DNA of 64,000 nucleotides, from positions 22,713,230 through 22,777,229 of the forward strand of contig NC_088677.1 in the NCBI RefSeq assembly GCF_950023065.1. Reading direction: 5' to 3'. The first letter of the stretch is position 1; each line of letters opens with the position of its first letter. This DNA is from Planococcus citri (lineage: Eukaryota; Arthropoda; Insecta; Hemiptera; Pseudococcidae). A model generated the notes under the pieces. It was not told the DNA's origin, did no database searches, and worked only from the letters and a program-made list of their open reading frames with translations. Position numbers and translations under genes: made by a program. This document shows positions 43,692 through 55,165 of this stretch, in pieces.

Positions 43692-45313
43692 ATGAAATCA
43701 AAAGAGGTTAACGAAGATGATCTGAGAGTAGCGAAATGTGCGAAGGAAAACTGCAACGAAATGATTAAGGCATTAGACTATAGGGAAATTAAGTACTCTA
43801 CCCGCGAAGTGAAAAACAGGGATGAAAGAATAATCAAAATTTCAAACCAACTGATACTTCAGCAGGATTATACAATTAGGATGGAGAATACTTTAATGGG
43901 AGAAAATCGCATATTGAGGAAACATATTGACGGACTCCGACGTGAGCACGCCAATTTGCAGGCCAGATATGACATGACTCTAAACAATGCGATCCATTCG
44001 GCCATAGGGAACGTAAGCACAAATCCGATAACAAATAATTACAATCCTAGATTTCCCCATCCGTCCCAACCTATGTTAATACCTCTCTATCCGATGCAAC
44101 CGCTCATGCAAAACCGGATTCCCCCTCCTGCTAATACACCCGTTCCAATATTACCACGACCATCAAAAATAGTACTTCCAACCATGAAAAACCCACCTCA
44201 ATTTCCTAATTTTCCAACCCATAAAACAAGTGCGTTCAAACCAACACCTATGATAACCGAATCGCATAGACCTGAGCCACCGGCAACCCCGGTTCCATAC
44301 CCCGTAAATTCGATCCAGGTAGTGGAGAATAGCTCACTCGTAAATGCAAATGAACAGAAGAACGAAGGAAAAAGGTCGTACGAGATGATGAATGAGAATA
44401 GCTTGCCGAATTACCAATCTACGATCTGGAATCCTGCGTTTTTTGCACGGGAAACAGACTGGAAACAGACGTAGAAAAAGAAAGTGAATCTCAGGTAGTA
44501 AAAAGACAAAAAATCAAAAATCCACCCCAGAAAGCTCGTTCATTGATAGAGAAAGCTATGTACCATCGTCGTTTCCAAAAACGCTATGGAACAAGCTCAG
44601 CGGAGATTCAACCATTTTTTCCTACCAATTCGTACCCGAGAGGATATTTAACAGCCACCTATGAAAGTAGTAAAAACATATATGCGGTAGCATTTTTTGC
44701 ATACAACATACTAATATTAGGCGACAGCCATGCGAACGGCATAGCGCGATCCCTAATGTCAGGCAAAAAGTATACCGAACTTGTTGATACGAAATTATAT
44801 CCACCCAATATGTTAATTATCGAATTGATCGAGCACTTACAAACTTTACGTACGCTACCCAAAAGATTGATGTTGTCTATAGGAAACTATGACGCACATT
44901 CCGGTACTACCGCTGAAAGATTTGAAAATCACTTCACACACCTGTGCGAATTGTTTAAAAATCAAGGTGTACAGGAACTAATCCTCCTTCCTTTAATCCC
45001 ACACCCGAATGGAAATTCAGAAACCCTTACCAATATATCTCGAGTTCTTGCTCAGGATTGGGAAGCGGTACTGGGTTTTCCAGTCACAAGAATTTCAGAT
45101 TGTTTCCAATCAATGAGATTGGATTCAATCCACCTCAACAATCGAATCCCATATTTAAAAGTAGCAGCCTATGAGGAAATAATCATTGCCATAAGTAATC
45201 AATTTATTCCCGAAGCTCGCACAAGAGCAAAAGCTCATAAAAACCAAAAAGAAAATAATCCTAATAAAGGACACTATAATATACAAAGACAAATAAAAGA
45301 GTCAGAAAGCTGA
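43692..45313 (+). pseudogene. RING-remnant / coiled-coil / SGNH hydrolase gene, frameshifted
   Basis: Two ORFs (43692-44474 and 44543-45313) form one protein split by a small duplication. The N-terminus keeps the end of a RING-like finger (KCAKENC, a CX4C pair; an upstream HYGC is in frame beyond the ATG up to a TGA). Then comes a coiled coil (QQDYTIRMENTLMGEN, REHANLQARY), a Pro-rich linker of about 130 residues, and an SGNH/GDSL esterase-like domain: nucleophile block ILGDSHANG (residues 57-65 of ORF 2), SIGNYD as the N block, and LDSIHL supplying Asp/His. The tail is basic. The final residues come from the adjoining tandem array. Related domain orders are known in ORF1 of CR1-type LINEs (zinc finger plus esterase). 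No reverse transcriptase is nearby. Confidence 0.6.
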
Positions 45314-47157
45314 AAACATCGTTAATCAATGGGTTGAACCTATCCATAAAAATGCTTAAGGAAAACTTACAAGATCTTCCCATGATGCCGACTCATGTAA
45401 TTTTGGCCATAGGAGCGTTTGATACAAGCTAAAAACTCACGAGCAGAATATTGATTCTATGAATCGTGCTATATTGAAAAACCACAATTCAACAATTTCC
45501 TCAAGGAGATGGCAGATAGAGAATTCTATGGGTCCTTTACCTATGCATACGAAGTCGAGCATATCATCCGGCGGTGCTCTTCAAAGGGTGAAGAAGCGAG
45601 GATCCCATATATTTTATGTATGAACAACATCATTACAAAATTGCGTTAAAATAGTCAGAGAGAAACTCCCACAGAACTTTGGATTATCGGAGAAAACGAT
45701 AAAATACTTTGATTTCAAAAGACAATATATTCCTCTGCAGTGCTTTGAGATGGCCAATGTATCGTTAATCAATGGATCTAACATATCCATAAAAATGCTC
45801 AAGGAAAACCTGCAAGATCTTCCCATGATGCCGACACACGTAATTTTGGCCATTGGAGCGTTCGCAAGTAAGTAATTTTTTAAATTTATTTTTAAGCTTG
45901 TAAAAAATTTTAATTTCCAAGTTTTTTTCAGAGAGAAACTCCAACAGAACTTTGGATTATCGGAGAAAACAATAAAATTCTTTGATTTCCAAAGACAGTA
46001 TATTCTTTTGCAGTGCTTTGAGATGGCCAATGTATCAGAAAACTGGTATTTTATCAACAGTTATGCTGTCATTGGAGACTGCGCAGCAAGCGACCTAATA
46101 AAGGACACTATAATATACAAAGACAAATAAAGAGTCAGAAAGCTGAAAACATCGTTAATCAATGGGTCGAACCTATCCATAAAAATGCTTAAGGAAAACT
46201 TACAAGATCTTCCCATGATGCCGACTCATGTAATTTTGGCCATAGGAGCGTTTGATACAAGCTACAAAACTCACGAGCAGAATATTGATTCTATGAATCG
46301 TGCTATATTGAAAAACCACAATTCAACAATTTCCTCAAGGAGAGGGTAGATAGAGAATTCTATGGGTCCTTTACCTATGCATACGAAGTCGAGCATATCA
46401 TCCGGCGGTGCTCTTCAAAGGGTGAAGAAGCGAGGATCCCATATATTTTATGTATGAACAACATCATTACAAAATTGCGTTAAAATAGTCAGAGAGAAAC
46501 TCCCACAGAACTTTGGATTATCGGAGAAAACGATAAAATACTTTGATTTCAAAAGACAATATATTCCTCTGCAGTGCTTTGAGATGGCCAATGTATCGTT
46601 AATCAATGGATCTAACATATCCATAAAAATGCTCAAGGAAAACCTGCAAGATCTTCCCATGATGCCGACACACGTAATTTTGGCCATTGGAGCGTTCGCA
46701 AGTAAGTAATTTTTTAAATTTATTTTCAAGCTTGTAAAAAATTTTAATTTCCAAGTTTTTTTCAGAGAGAAACTCCCACAGAACTTTGGATTATCAGAGA
46801 AAACAATAAAATTCTTTGATTTCCAAAGACAGTATATTCTTTTGCAGTGCTTTGAGATGGCCAATGTATCAGAAAACTGGTATTTTATCAACAGTTATGC
46901 TGTCATTGGAGACTGCGCAGCAAGCGACCTAATAAAGGACACTATATACAAAGACAAATAAAGAGTCAGAAAGCTGAAAACATCGTTAATCAATGGATCT
47001 AACATATCCATAAAAATGCTTAAGGAAAACCTACAAGATCTTCCCATGATGCCGACTCATGTAATTTTGGCCATTGGAGCGTTCAATACAAGCTACAAGA
47101 CTCACAAGCAGAATATTGATTCTACGAATCGTGCTATATTGAAAAACCACTATTTAA
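45260..47157 (+). repeat. Tandem array, 834-bp unit, carrying SGNH gene pieces
   Basis: CCTAATAAAGGACACTATA marks unit starts at 45260, 46094 and 46928, exactly 834 bp apart. Units 1 and 2 are nearly identical; unit 3 is cut by a TTAA insertion at 47157. Each unit encodes pieces of an SGNH protein: INSYAVIGDCAASDLIKDTI (nucleophile position Cys), MLKENLQDLPMMPTHVILAI with GAF (N block), and EARIPYILCMNNIITKL. A short intron (GTAAGT to TTTTTTTCAG, about 45870-45930) separates two pieces. Stops and order changes show these are not intact genes. Minus-strand ORFs here are shadows. Confidence 0.75.
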
Positions 47158-48167
47158 GGGTATTCTTTACACCGTTATCACTAAGTGTGGTTTCTGGTTG
47201 CATACCAGTTTTTCCTTAACATATATGTTTACATTTGGTGATTTACCTCGCGAACGACCAAAAATCACGAACTGCAGAGGTGCATTTCTTCTTTCTATTC
47301 ATTCACATTCAGACAATAGTGCATCTTTGTGCATACTACGCAACCTTTTCTTAACAATACTCACCCTCTTCTCCCCGCACGTGCCTAGTTTTTTAAACTG
47401 TCTAAGCTTCTTGTTGTACAGTATACTAGTTTTAGTGTGATACATTCGAGAGTGACTTTTCTGTACACCACCCCTACCTTCACCCTGCTGTGTATTTTTA
47501 TACCTATTACCAGGGCTCCGATATTCTTTCCCTAAAAAAACCTAACAAGAATGATTTTTACGTTACTGTACTGTATATGTACACTCTACCTACCCATACC
47601 TACACCCTGCTGTGTATTTTTACACTTTTTCTCTCAGTTTGTTTTTTTTTTCTCGCAACTTCGCAAGTGTTATAGATACCTACAGTGAGTAAGACTACAG
47701 TAAGCTAAATTAGTAAAAGAAGAGAGGACATACTCATGCGAAATATGGAATTTTTGAGGGTGATTCTGATGGGACTTTTCACACTGATCTCGAGAATGAG
47801 AAAAATGATAAGAAAGTTCCACTTCATAAACATTTTCCGCAAAATCAATTTTCTGATGGAAATTTTTTTCCATTTTTCATCGTTTTTGAGGGTGAAAAAT
47901 GCTACACGATCAAAACGTTTTTTAATTTTTGGGTCAATATTTTTTTTTAGAAGACAAGGGGCTTCACATGTTTTTCAAATTTTGTTTCGAGTTGCGTAAT
48001 AAAGACCTATTGCATTTTTGCGAATTTTGTTGATAAAATTTAAGAATGATGAGAGAGATTTTTCAATATTTCACTAAAGTTTGCCAATTTTTTGCCAGTG
48101 ATCGTGTTCTAAGATGTCGCTTTTTTGATGGAAGTGCAGTGCTAAACCAAAATAGCTCAAACCAACA

Positions 48168-49361
48168 GGTTACAGGTGCCACTGAAAATCACCAAAACTG
48201 TCAAAACTGTGCAGTCCTCTGAAAACATTTCGAGAAAAACTTCATTCAAAAATGGGGGAAAAAATTAAAATCTTACCAAATAGACCTAGAAGCTGACATT
48301 TGGAATATACCCTATTTTTGACCTGCCAAATCGATTGGAAACTGTTTCAGGCCGTTTAGAGTAGTTCTGGACCCTCCAGAAGATTTTTGAAATGAAATTC
48401 CCACAAAATTTCATGAAGTGGAGTTGGAAAGACGAAATTCATTCTGCAAACTAAATTCAATACGCTACGAAGTCGACTGCAGGTGGATTTCAAGTCATTT
48501 TAGAGTCTCCAGCGACTTTTTAAAAGTTACTGGAGCCTCCAGTATTGAAATTTTCACAAAAATTCATCAAATAGAGATGAAAAGCGGAAATTTACTCTCC
48601 AATCTAATTTTAGCACTCTTCGAAGACGACTTCAGGTGGGTTCAAGTCATTTTGGAGCCTCCTGAGACTTTTTGAAAACTATTCCTAGAGTCTCCAGCAG
48701 ATTTTTGAAACTTGAAATTTCAATAAAATTTTATCAAATGGAGTTGGAAAACCGAAATTTATTATGCACAGTACAAGCTAGAGCTAATTCGGACAGATTT
48801 TGTGGCATTTAAAAAAAAATTGAATTCAAAAAAGGCGCAGGAGAGGCTTCAAAATGACTTGAACCCACCTGAAGTCGTCTTCGGAGAGTGCTAAAATTAG
48901 AGTGCAGAGTAAATTTCCGCTTTTCATCTCCATTCAATGAAATTTTGTGAAAATACAAAATTTCAAGTTTCAGAAATCTACTGGAAGCTTCAGTAACTTT
49001 CAAAAAGTCGCTGGAGACTCTAAAATGACTTGAAATCCACCTGCAGTCGACTTCGTAGCGTATTGAATTTAGTTTGCAGAATGAATTCCGTCTTTCCAAC
49101 TCCATTTCATGAAATTTTGTGGGAATTTCATTTCAAAAATCTTCTGGAGGGTCCAGAACTACTCTGAACGGCCTGAAACAGTTTCCAATCGATTTGGCAG
49201 GTCAAAAATAGGGTATATTCCAAATGTCAGCTTTCTAGGTCTATTTGGTAAGATTTTAATTTTTTCCCCCATATTTGAATAAATAAAGTTTTTCTCGAAA
49301 TGTTTTCAGAGGACTGCACAGTTTTGACAGTTTTGGTGATTTTCAATGGCACCTGTAACCT
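48168..49361. repeat. 1.2 kb inverted repeat
   Basis: GGTTACAGGTGCC at the left pairs with GGCACCTGTAACC at the right. The arms share AACTGTGCAGTCCTCTGAAA, CGATTGGAAACTGTTTCAGG, CCACCTGCAGTCGACTTCGT and their complements, centre near 48750. It belongs to the 'CTGGAGGCTCCA' family also at 21780. Look-alike ORFs at 48418 and 48809 are arm copies, not genes. Confidence 0.85.
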
Positions 49362-49640
49362 TAGTTTGCAGAATGAATTTCGTTTTTCCAACACCATTTC
49401 ATGAAATTTTGTGGGAATTTCAAGTTTTAAAAATCTTCTGGAGGCTCCAGAACTACTCTAAACGGTCTGAAACAGTTTCCAATCGATTTGGCAGGTCAAA
49501 AATAGGGTACATTCCAAATGTCAGCTTTCTAGGTCAATTTGGCGAGATTTTAATTTTTCCCCCTCATTTTTGGTGTTTTGATTTTCAAAAATTCACCAAG
49601 AATCGAAAAAGGCATTTAAGCACTTGAAATTTTGTCAGTT
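49360..49640. repeat. Partial direct copy of the same family
   Basis: TTAGTTTGCAGAATGAATTTCG through CTTCTGGAGGCTCCAGAACT to GAATCGAAAAAGGCA repeats the right arm of the preceding palindrome and matches 21880-22155 in the same orientation. Confidence 0.75.
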
Positions 49641-50986
49641 CCTTAGGACTCCCCTTTAAAAAAAGTTGTCCCGGAGGATAGGCTGCGGGCTGCAATTGAT
49701 CCTTATGCGGGTCCCCCAACTAATATAAGTAAGTAATTTTTATACGACCAGCTTCGTCTTTTATTGCAATTGAATGTTCTTTTCAGACGTGCCAATTTTC
49801 CTCAAAGAGAGGAAATTTTTCAAAATATGCATTGTGATTTTTTACTTCTACTACTACCTCCACCTCTTTTCAAAAAGAACTGCCCCAGTTCTAAAAGATA
49901 GTATACTTGAGATTCTGCGTGGCGTCGATCAATGATCAAGGTCTTCATTGTCCTCAAAATCCAAGACCTCTTTTAGAGTTCTACTGAGTGGTTAAAAATG
50001 TATTCTAAAATTGCTTAGTTTTGTGTAAATTAGTATTTTGAAAATTGTTTCTTCCCAAATAGTTTGTATTAAGGCAAAACATCGAAAGATATAATTTCTG
50101 AAACTGGTGGAATACTTTGGAATTCAGTTGTGTCAATTTTTCGATCATTATTGCCAATTTCATAAACTCGAAAAATTGGTATCAATTTTAACCAATTTGT
50201 CATTAAACTAAAATACTAAATATTAGAAACTAGTAAGTAGGTACTCAAATAATTTCAATTTATTGATGAAAAAAAATGAAATTTTACTAAGTAGGTAGTA
50301 CACTACATAGGTACATACATGACAAACGTATCAAAAAAATTTCCTAGGTGAAACTCGAGTACTGTTGAAAAGAAAACCAAACAGGCCTATACTTACGTGA
50401 ACTGAAAGCTTAAGCTTTTAAAAATTGATAATTCAAGAAGTAAAAACATCAGTTTTGACGATCAGAAAAGTCTATTTTTCAAAATTTGATACTTATTTTT
50501 AAAAAATTGAACAAGAACAAGCTTCTGAAATTTCATACTTCAAGAAGTAGGTAAAACAAAATTTAATAGGAAAAAAACACCAACTTTTCTCGACGTTGAC
50601 TATTGAGTTGATTATTAAGGAACGTTTTTTTCTATTTTTTATTTTTGAAAAAGAAAATTTTCCATAATTTGTTAGTTTTGTAATTTCTTCAAATTTTATC
50701 CCCCTCCCTCCCTTCATAAAATTTACCACTCTAGGCGGCCGCCTTGCCTTGCCTATTGAATTAGAAAACTAAATCGACACCCAGTACCAGTAACCTCAAA
50801 AGAAGTCGGAAGAAGTAAACTGTAAAACCGGTTTAAGCTTTAAATACACAAAATCTGTGAAGAACGAAACTACCCTTCTTCATAACGTCCAACACCCACA
50901 CACACCCTCTATATTTTTTAGGCTGAACTGTTACTTGGAATGTCTCATGTCCCGCCACCCGCTCCCGCCCATCAGAGTACAGAACT
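49641..50986. other. Unassigned stretch
   Basis: Contains one exon-like piece at about 49660-49727 (VPEDRLRAAIDPYAGPPTN ending at GTAAGTAAT), otherwise AT-rich non-coding DNA with no repeats that I can place. Confidence 0.3.
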
Positions 50987-51280
50987 TATACACCTGATTA
51001 CTCCGCAAGTTTCAACTTTTTTAAAAAAATTTTTTCACAGTATGGTTCAAAAAAAAGAGATCTAGCCGAGTACGTCGCCACATTTTTGATATAACCCTTC
51101 AGTTGCCTGCTTGGCGATTCGCAACTTACCATACTTTCGAAGCTTTTTTTGAGAAAAATAAATTGATAATTGCAAAAAATCGCTACGTAATCGGCTAGAC
51201 AAAGGCATTAACATCATTTTAAAACAAATCGCAATAAAATCGGTTGAGAATTCACGGAGTAATCAGGTGCATAAGTTGGG
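50987..51280. repeat. Inverted repeat near the element's right end
   Basis: AACTTATACACCTGATTACTCCG pairs with CGGAGTAATCAGGTGCATAAGTT. About 290 bp, with a partly asymmetric middle. Confidence 0.65.
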
Positions 51281-51328
51281 CATTTTTCGCGAACCGAACC
51301 TACTGATAACGCGTGGTAAAGAATACCC

Positions 51329-51790
51329 TTAACAATTTCCTCAAGAGAGGGTGGCAAGTAAGTAAGTAATTTTTTTAATTTATTTTTAAGCGTGTGAAAA
51401 ATTTTCGTTAATCAATGGGTCAAACATATCCATAAAAATGCTTAAGGAAAACTTACAAGATCTTCCCATGATGCCGACTCATGTAATTTTGACAATTGGA
51501 GCGTTCGACACAAGCTACAAGACTCACGAGCAGAATATTGATTCTACGAATCGTGCTATATTGAAAAACCACTATTTAACAATTTCCTCAAGGAGAGGGT
51601 GGCAAGTAAGTAAGTAATTTTTTTAATTTATTTTTAAGCGTGTAAAAAATTTTAATTTCCAAGTTTTTTCATATTTATTTTTAATTTGTATGTATAATAT
51701 TTTTATTAAATTTGTAATACTTAGAAGCGAGGAGGATTCCGTATATGTATGAACAATTGAACAACAGCATTACGAAATTGTGTTAAAGCT
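51329..51790 (+). pseudogene. Continuation of the SGNH array
   Basis: After the 4.2 kb insertion the array resumes (TTAACAATTTCCTC, then CGTTAATCAATGGGTCAAAC from about 51409). It again encodes MLKENLQDLPMMPTHVIL, followed by a GTAAGTAAGTAA donor-like run. A short tail (51720-51790) resembles the MYEQ..NSITKLC end of the array unit. Fragmentary. Confidence 0.6.
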
Positions 51791-51799
51791 TCCCGGTAA

Positions 51800-52158
51800 A
51801 ACGGCGGCTGGGCAGAGGAAACAAGAAAGAGACAGAAGATGACAATATTAGTGTTATAAAAATTTTGTGTAATTCAAATAGCAGTTCAGTTTTTGATAGA
51901 ATCGAAGTTGAAGTCGAAAATACTGTCAACACTGTGGAGGGAGTTCCTACTCTTAGCCAGTCTTCTGAAAATATTTTGACTACTGCTACTCATATCAGAC
52001 ATGTTGTCTCTAGTAAAGCTGAGGTATCCGCTCTTCCGCCCCCTCCTTCAACTTTATGGTCACATCCTAGGGAGAGAACTGTTCAATTTGAAGCTAGCCA
52101 AGATAGTAGTTTCAAGTATCCACTGTACCACACCTGCCGATCTACTTTCAACTCGTAA
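51800..52158 (+). CDS. C-terminal exon-like ORF, unknown
   Basis: Open from about 51800 without an ATG: basic GRGNKKETEDD, then NSNSSSVFDRIEVEVENTVN and a Pro-rich WSHPRERTVQFEASQDSSF, ending in a stop. The following 120 bp (GTGTGAATATTTTATAATA...) recurs at about 38200-38320 after the F-box ORF. May be a terminal exon. No domain. Confidence 0.3.
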
Positions 52159-52384
52159 CTTTGGCATTGTAATTTTCCAGAGCCTGTTGAGTAGAAGCAG
52201 TGAAGCTCAGCTATCAGGAGGTTTTCAAAGGAACTCAATGTAATTTTTATTACTCTAGTTTTAGAAGAATTTTGTGTAAAATTAAGTGTGAATATTTTAT
52301 AATATGAAAAAAAATTAAATTTAATAAAAACACTTGGTTTCTTATTTCATTTTTTTTATAAATTTCATTTCGTTCGTCGTGATA

Positions 52385-52585
52385 TTTTCGCAGCATCCAC
52401 TCTCTTAAATTTACGTCATTTGGTAGCAGAGCGTGGTTAATGACGCATAAACAATCAAAACTTACAAATAGGTACCTATTTCTTTTTTCGCATCACCCAC
52501 TCTCTTAAATTTACGTCATTTGGTAGCAGAGCGTGGTTAATGACGCATAAACAATCAAAACTTACAAATAGGTACCTATATCTAA
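52385..52585. repeat. Tandem duplication, ~100-bp unit
   Basis: Two units share CACTCTCTTAAATTTACGTC, GTGGTTAATGACGCATAAAC and TACAAATAGGTACCTAT. Similar sequence is at 42320-42440, so it derives from the same gene fragment. Confidence 0.85.
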
Positions 52586-52774
52586 CTGTAGAAGCCTGCA
52601 AACTTCAATATTTCCGTACTCAGTCGTTTTTAGGCACAATCAAGCAAATTCTGCCATCAGCTAGGAATCTCTTCTTGATTTTCTTTTACCAACATTTTTC
52701 TCAAAAAAGTAAAAAAGTGAGTGAACAGTAAGCACTTTACAAGATTGTCTTCAAAGAACTTTCAAATGTACATT

Positions 52775-53298
52775 TGTGACGCGGCCAGCGATACCATACC
52801 ATATGTCTGCAAAAAATTTTTTCGTTTTATTGTGGTTTCTGGTAGTGTTTTTCTTCCTCTTTTCAATGGTGCAAACAGATTTTCAAAATATTAAAATCTG
52901 ACAAATTTTCAAAATTTCAAAGTTGCGTATTTTTTGAAATTCAAAAACCAAAATTCTGAGAAAAACGTGTTTGAAAGTTTGGGTTATTATTTTGTAACAT
53001 TTTTAAAATTTTTTTTTTTTTTTTTTGATTTTCTTCATCTTTTAATGGTTTTACATCATAATATTTTATTTTTTTTTTTGACATTTTTTTATGAAAAGCA
53101 CTTTTGTAAAACCGGTTTTTCACCACTAAAACGACGTGTTTGAGATCGGTGGGTACACCCATTCCAAAGTATAGGCTTCATAGTATATGAATCGACAAAA
53201 AAATTTTTTTTGATATTTTCTGACTTTTTCCATGAAAACGCGATTATCTCAAAAAAAAGTTTTCCGACATATGGTATGGTATCGCTGGCCGCGTCACA
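52775..53298. repeat. Inverted repeat, 524 bp
   Basis: TGTGACGCGGCCAGCGATACC...CCATATGTC pairs with GACATATGG...GGTATCGCTGGCCGCGTCACA (33 bp). The interior contains long T runs. Transposon-like ends, but no clean target duplication. Confidence 0.75.
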
Positions 53299-53416
53299 TT
53301 TGGCCAACTTATGAAATTTAATTCAGTAAAGTAAATTTGGCTTAGAAACTTTACAAAACTTTTGGAATCTAAATTGAATAATGGCTTGAGCAGAAAGGTA
53401 AGGACAAGGAGACAAC

Positions 53417-53659
53417 TTCGAGAGTAATTGTCTTTCCGGTCAAGATTTTTACGAAAATTTGCATTCCTCCTCTCAGACGTAGGACCAAATGAAGGGTCGA
53501 CTCTTTCTGGATATTGTAGTCGGATAACGTACGACCATCTTCGAGTTGTTTGCCGGCAAAAATTAGACGTTGCTGATCAGGAGGGATTCCTTCTCTATAT
53601 TGAATCTTAGCTTTAACGTTTTCAATAGTATCGCTAGGTTCAACCTCGAGTGTGATGGT
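53417..53659 (-). pseudogene. Polyubiquitin fragment
   Basis: An uninterrupted frame covers ubiquitin residues 12-76 of one repeat, ending LHLVLRLRGG, joined head to tail to residues 1 to about 17 of the next (MQIFVKILTG). That head-to-tail joint is diagnostic of polyubiquitin. Differences from the near-invariant sequence: Asp32 to Tyr, Lys33 to Arg, Thr7 to Ile in the second unit. The piece starts and ends inside repeats, with no start, stop or splice sites, so it is a truncated copy, perhaps captured by an element. No stops means it is young. Confidence 0.85.
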
Positions 53660-53671
53660 TTTATATAATTA

Positions 53672-54130
53672 GTAAGTAAATTTTTTTGTTTTATTGAATA
53701 AGGAAATGGTCAACAATTTTTTCTCGGCAAAACTCTTCACCATACCTATTTGAAATTCCGAGGTCAAGGATTAAAGACAGAATGGTTTCCAATGTTAAAA
53801 ACCTTGGAAAAAGCACATGATGACACTCCAAAGTAGCCTGCACAAAATGACAATTTCCTGTCCTCGTCAAACCCCTTATGGATGACGAATGCACCACCCT
53901 GCGTTCAGAAAATTATCCTTTCCTGGGAAGGATGCCACGCAACCCTCATCAAATCGGAAAACAACGATTTCAAGAGATATCTCCATAGTGGCGATTGGCG
54001 AAGAAAAAGACATTGCCACATTAATTAGCAAACTGTTTTTGTAAATTTTTTTGTTTTAGTGAATAAGGAAATGGTCAACAATTTTTTCTCGGCAAAACTC
54101 TTCACCATATTTGAAATTCTGAGGTTTGTG
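53672..54130. repeat. ~90-bp direct repeat pair
   Basis: GAATAAGGAAATGGTCAACA through CTCGGCAAAACTCTTCACCA occurs at about 53695 and 54060. Between the copies is a partial copy of the 42.6 kb coiled-coil exon (CTTGGAAAAAGCACATGATG) and an unrecognised segment. Confidence 0.75.
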
Positions 54131-55165
54131 ATTAATTTATTCATTCATCTCTTTTTGCTGAATCATCTTCCTCAATTATTCATTATAATATTATCTTCCC
54201 AACATTATGGTGTGCCACCAAAATAAAGAGATATTCCTCACTTTTAGTTCTCCTTTTCTTTAAGGATCATATTGTCTATTTGTGGTTTGGACACACTATT
54301 TCTGAAGATGTCGTAAAATTGGAAGGAAATGAGCATGGTTTTTTGAATATGTTTCGACATATTCTAAAATTAGTCAAGTTCCAAAGTAAGTAATTTTTAA
54401 TCAGTTTTACGATTATTTATTGTAAAGTTTTGCGTAAAGTTTGATTACATACCTGTTGGCAATTTCATCGAATTCGTTGGTGAAATTAATGATGCCATCG
54501 TCAATATGCGTAGTGCTACAATTACAGGTAAATTTCAATATTATTGAAAATTAATATGTAAACCTGAATTGAATTAATTATGATGTTTTCTGATTTGTAT
54601 AGCCCAGTTTTCTGATAACAAAATAGGAAAATTCAAGTATATATGGAGACCGTGCACCGAAATGTAAGTTAATTCGTATGTTTTTATTTTTTTCTGTCCA
54701 TTTTTACTCATTTTTGCAAATTAAATTTTTTTTTTTGTAATTCGTATGTTATTTTTTTCTGACTACTGGGCACTGTTCATGGTGAATGAACTCGCATAAG
54801 TCTGGTATAAATTGTTTGAAATTCACAGTTACTAGCACACTTTCCAAGTATTCTTCTATCGAATTTACTTTCTAATTCGGAAGTTGTTCTTGTGCTAGTT
54901 TTCATTTCTAACACGATTTCTTCTAAGTAATCTTTATTTTTATTGTGAGCAGGGCTTCATGAAAGACAAGAGAGACAAAGTATGGTGGAACTATCTCGCC
55001 GAGAACTCGACTTGATCACCAAGTGGACACGCTTCAAAGTCGCTGGATGAGTTGAAAGAAATAATATCAAAGGCTTGTGCGGACGCGCCTGTTTTTGCAA
55101 GCAATTCAATTTTTATTTGAGAAATTTGTTTGAAACTGTGAAAGTCAATTAATTAAAAATATACT
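54131..55165. other. Unassigned stretch with splice-like signals
   Basis: Several GTAAGT-like donors (about 54385, 54663) and short open pieces suggest eroded exons, e.g. around 54260-54385 and 54605-54662. No family is recognised and no complete frame exists. Confidence 0.3.

Larger units (their letters stand above)
47158..51328. mobile_element. 4.2 kb TTAA-flanked element inside the SGNH array
   Basis: Bounded by GGGTATTCTTTACACC at the left and GGTAAAGAATACCC at the right, each next to TTAA (47154-47157, 51329-51332). An uninterrupted copy at about 51570 reads straight through (CACTATTTAACAATTTCC), proving the insertion point. The TTAA duplication suggests a piggyBac-type mechanism, though the ends start GGG. 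No transposase ORF is found. The interior is non-coding with a 1.2 kb palindrome and other repeats, so it is non-autonomous. Confidence 0.75.

Noticed and set aside
45614..46891. Two identical-looking 147-codon minus-strand ORFs
   Set aside because: They lie antisense to SGNH coding pieces in a tandem duplication, and sense-strand similarity to the family explains the sequence.
48418..49105. Two similar ORFs (MELERRNSFCKLNS) on opposite strands
   Set aside because: Again arm copies of the 1.2 kb palindrome; no coding signal beyond that.
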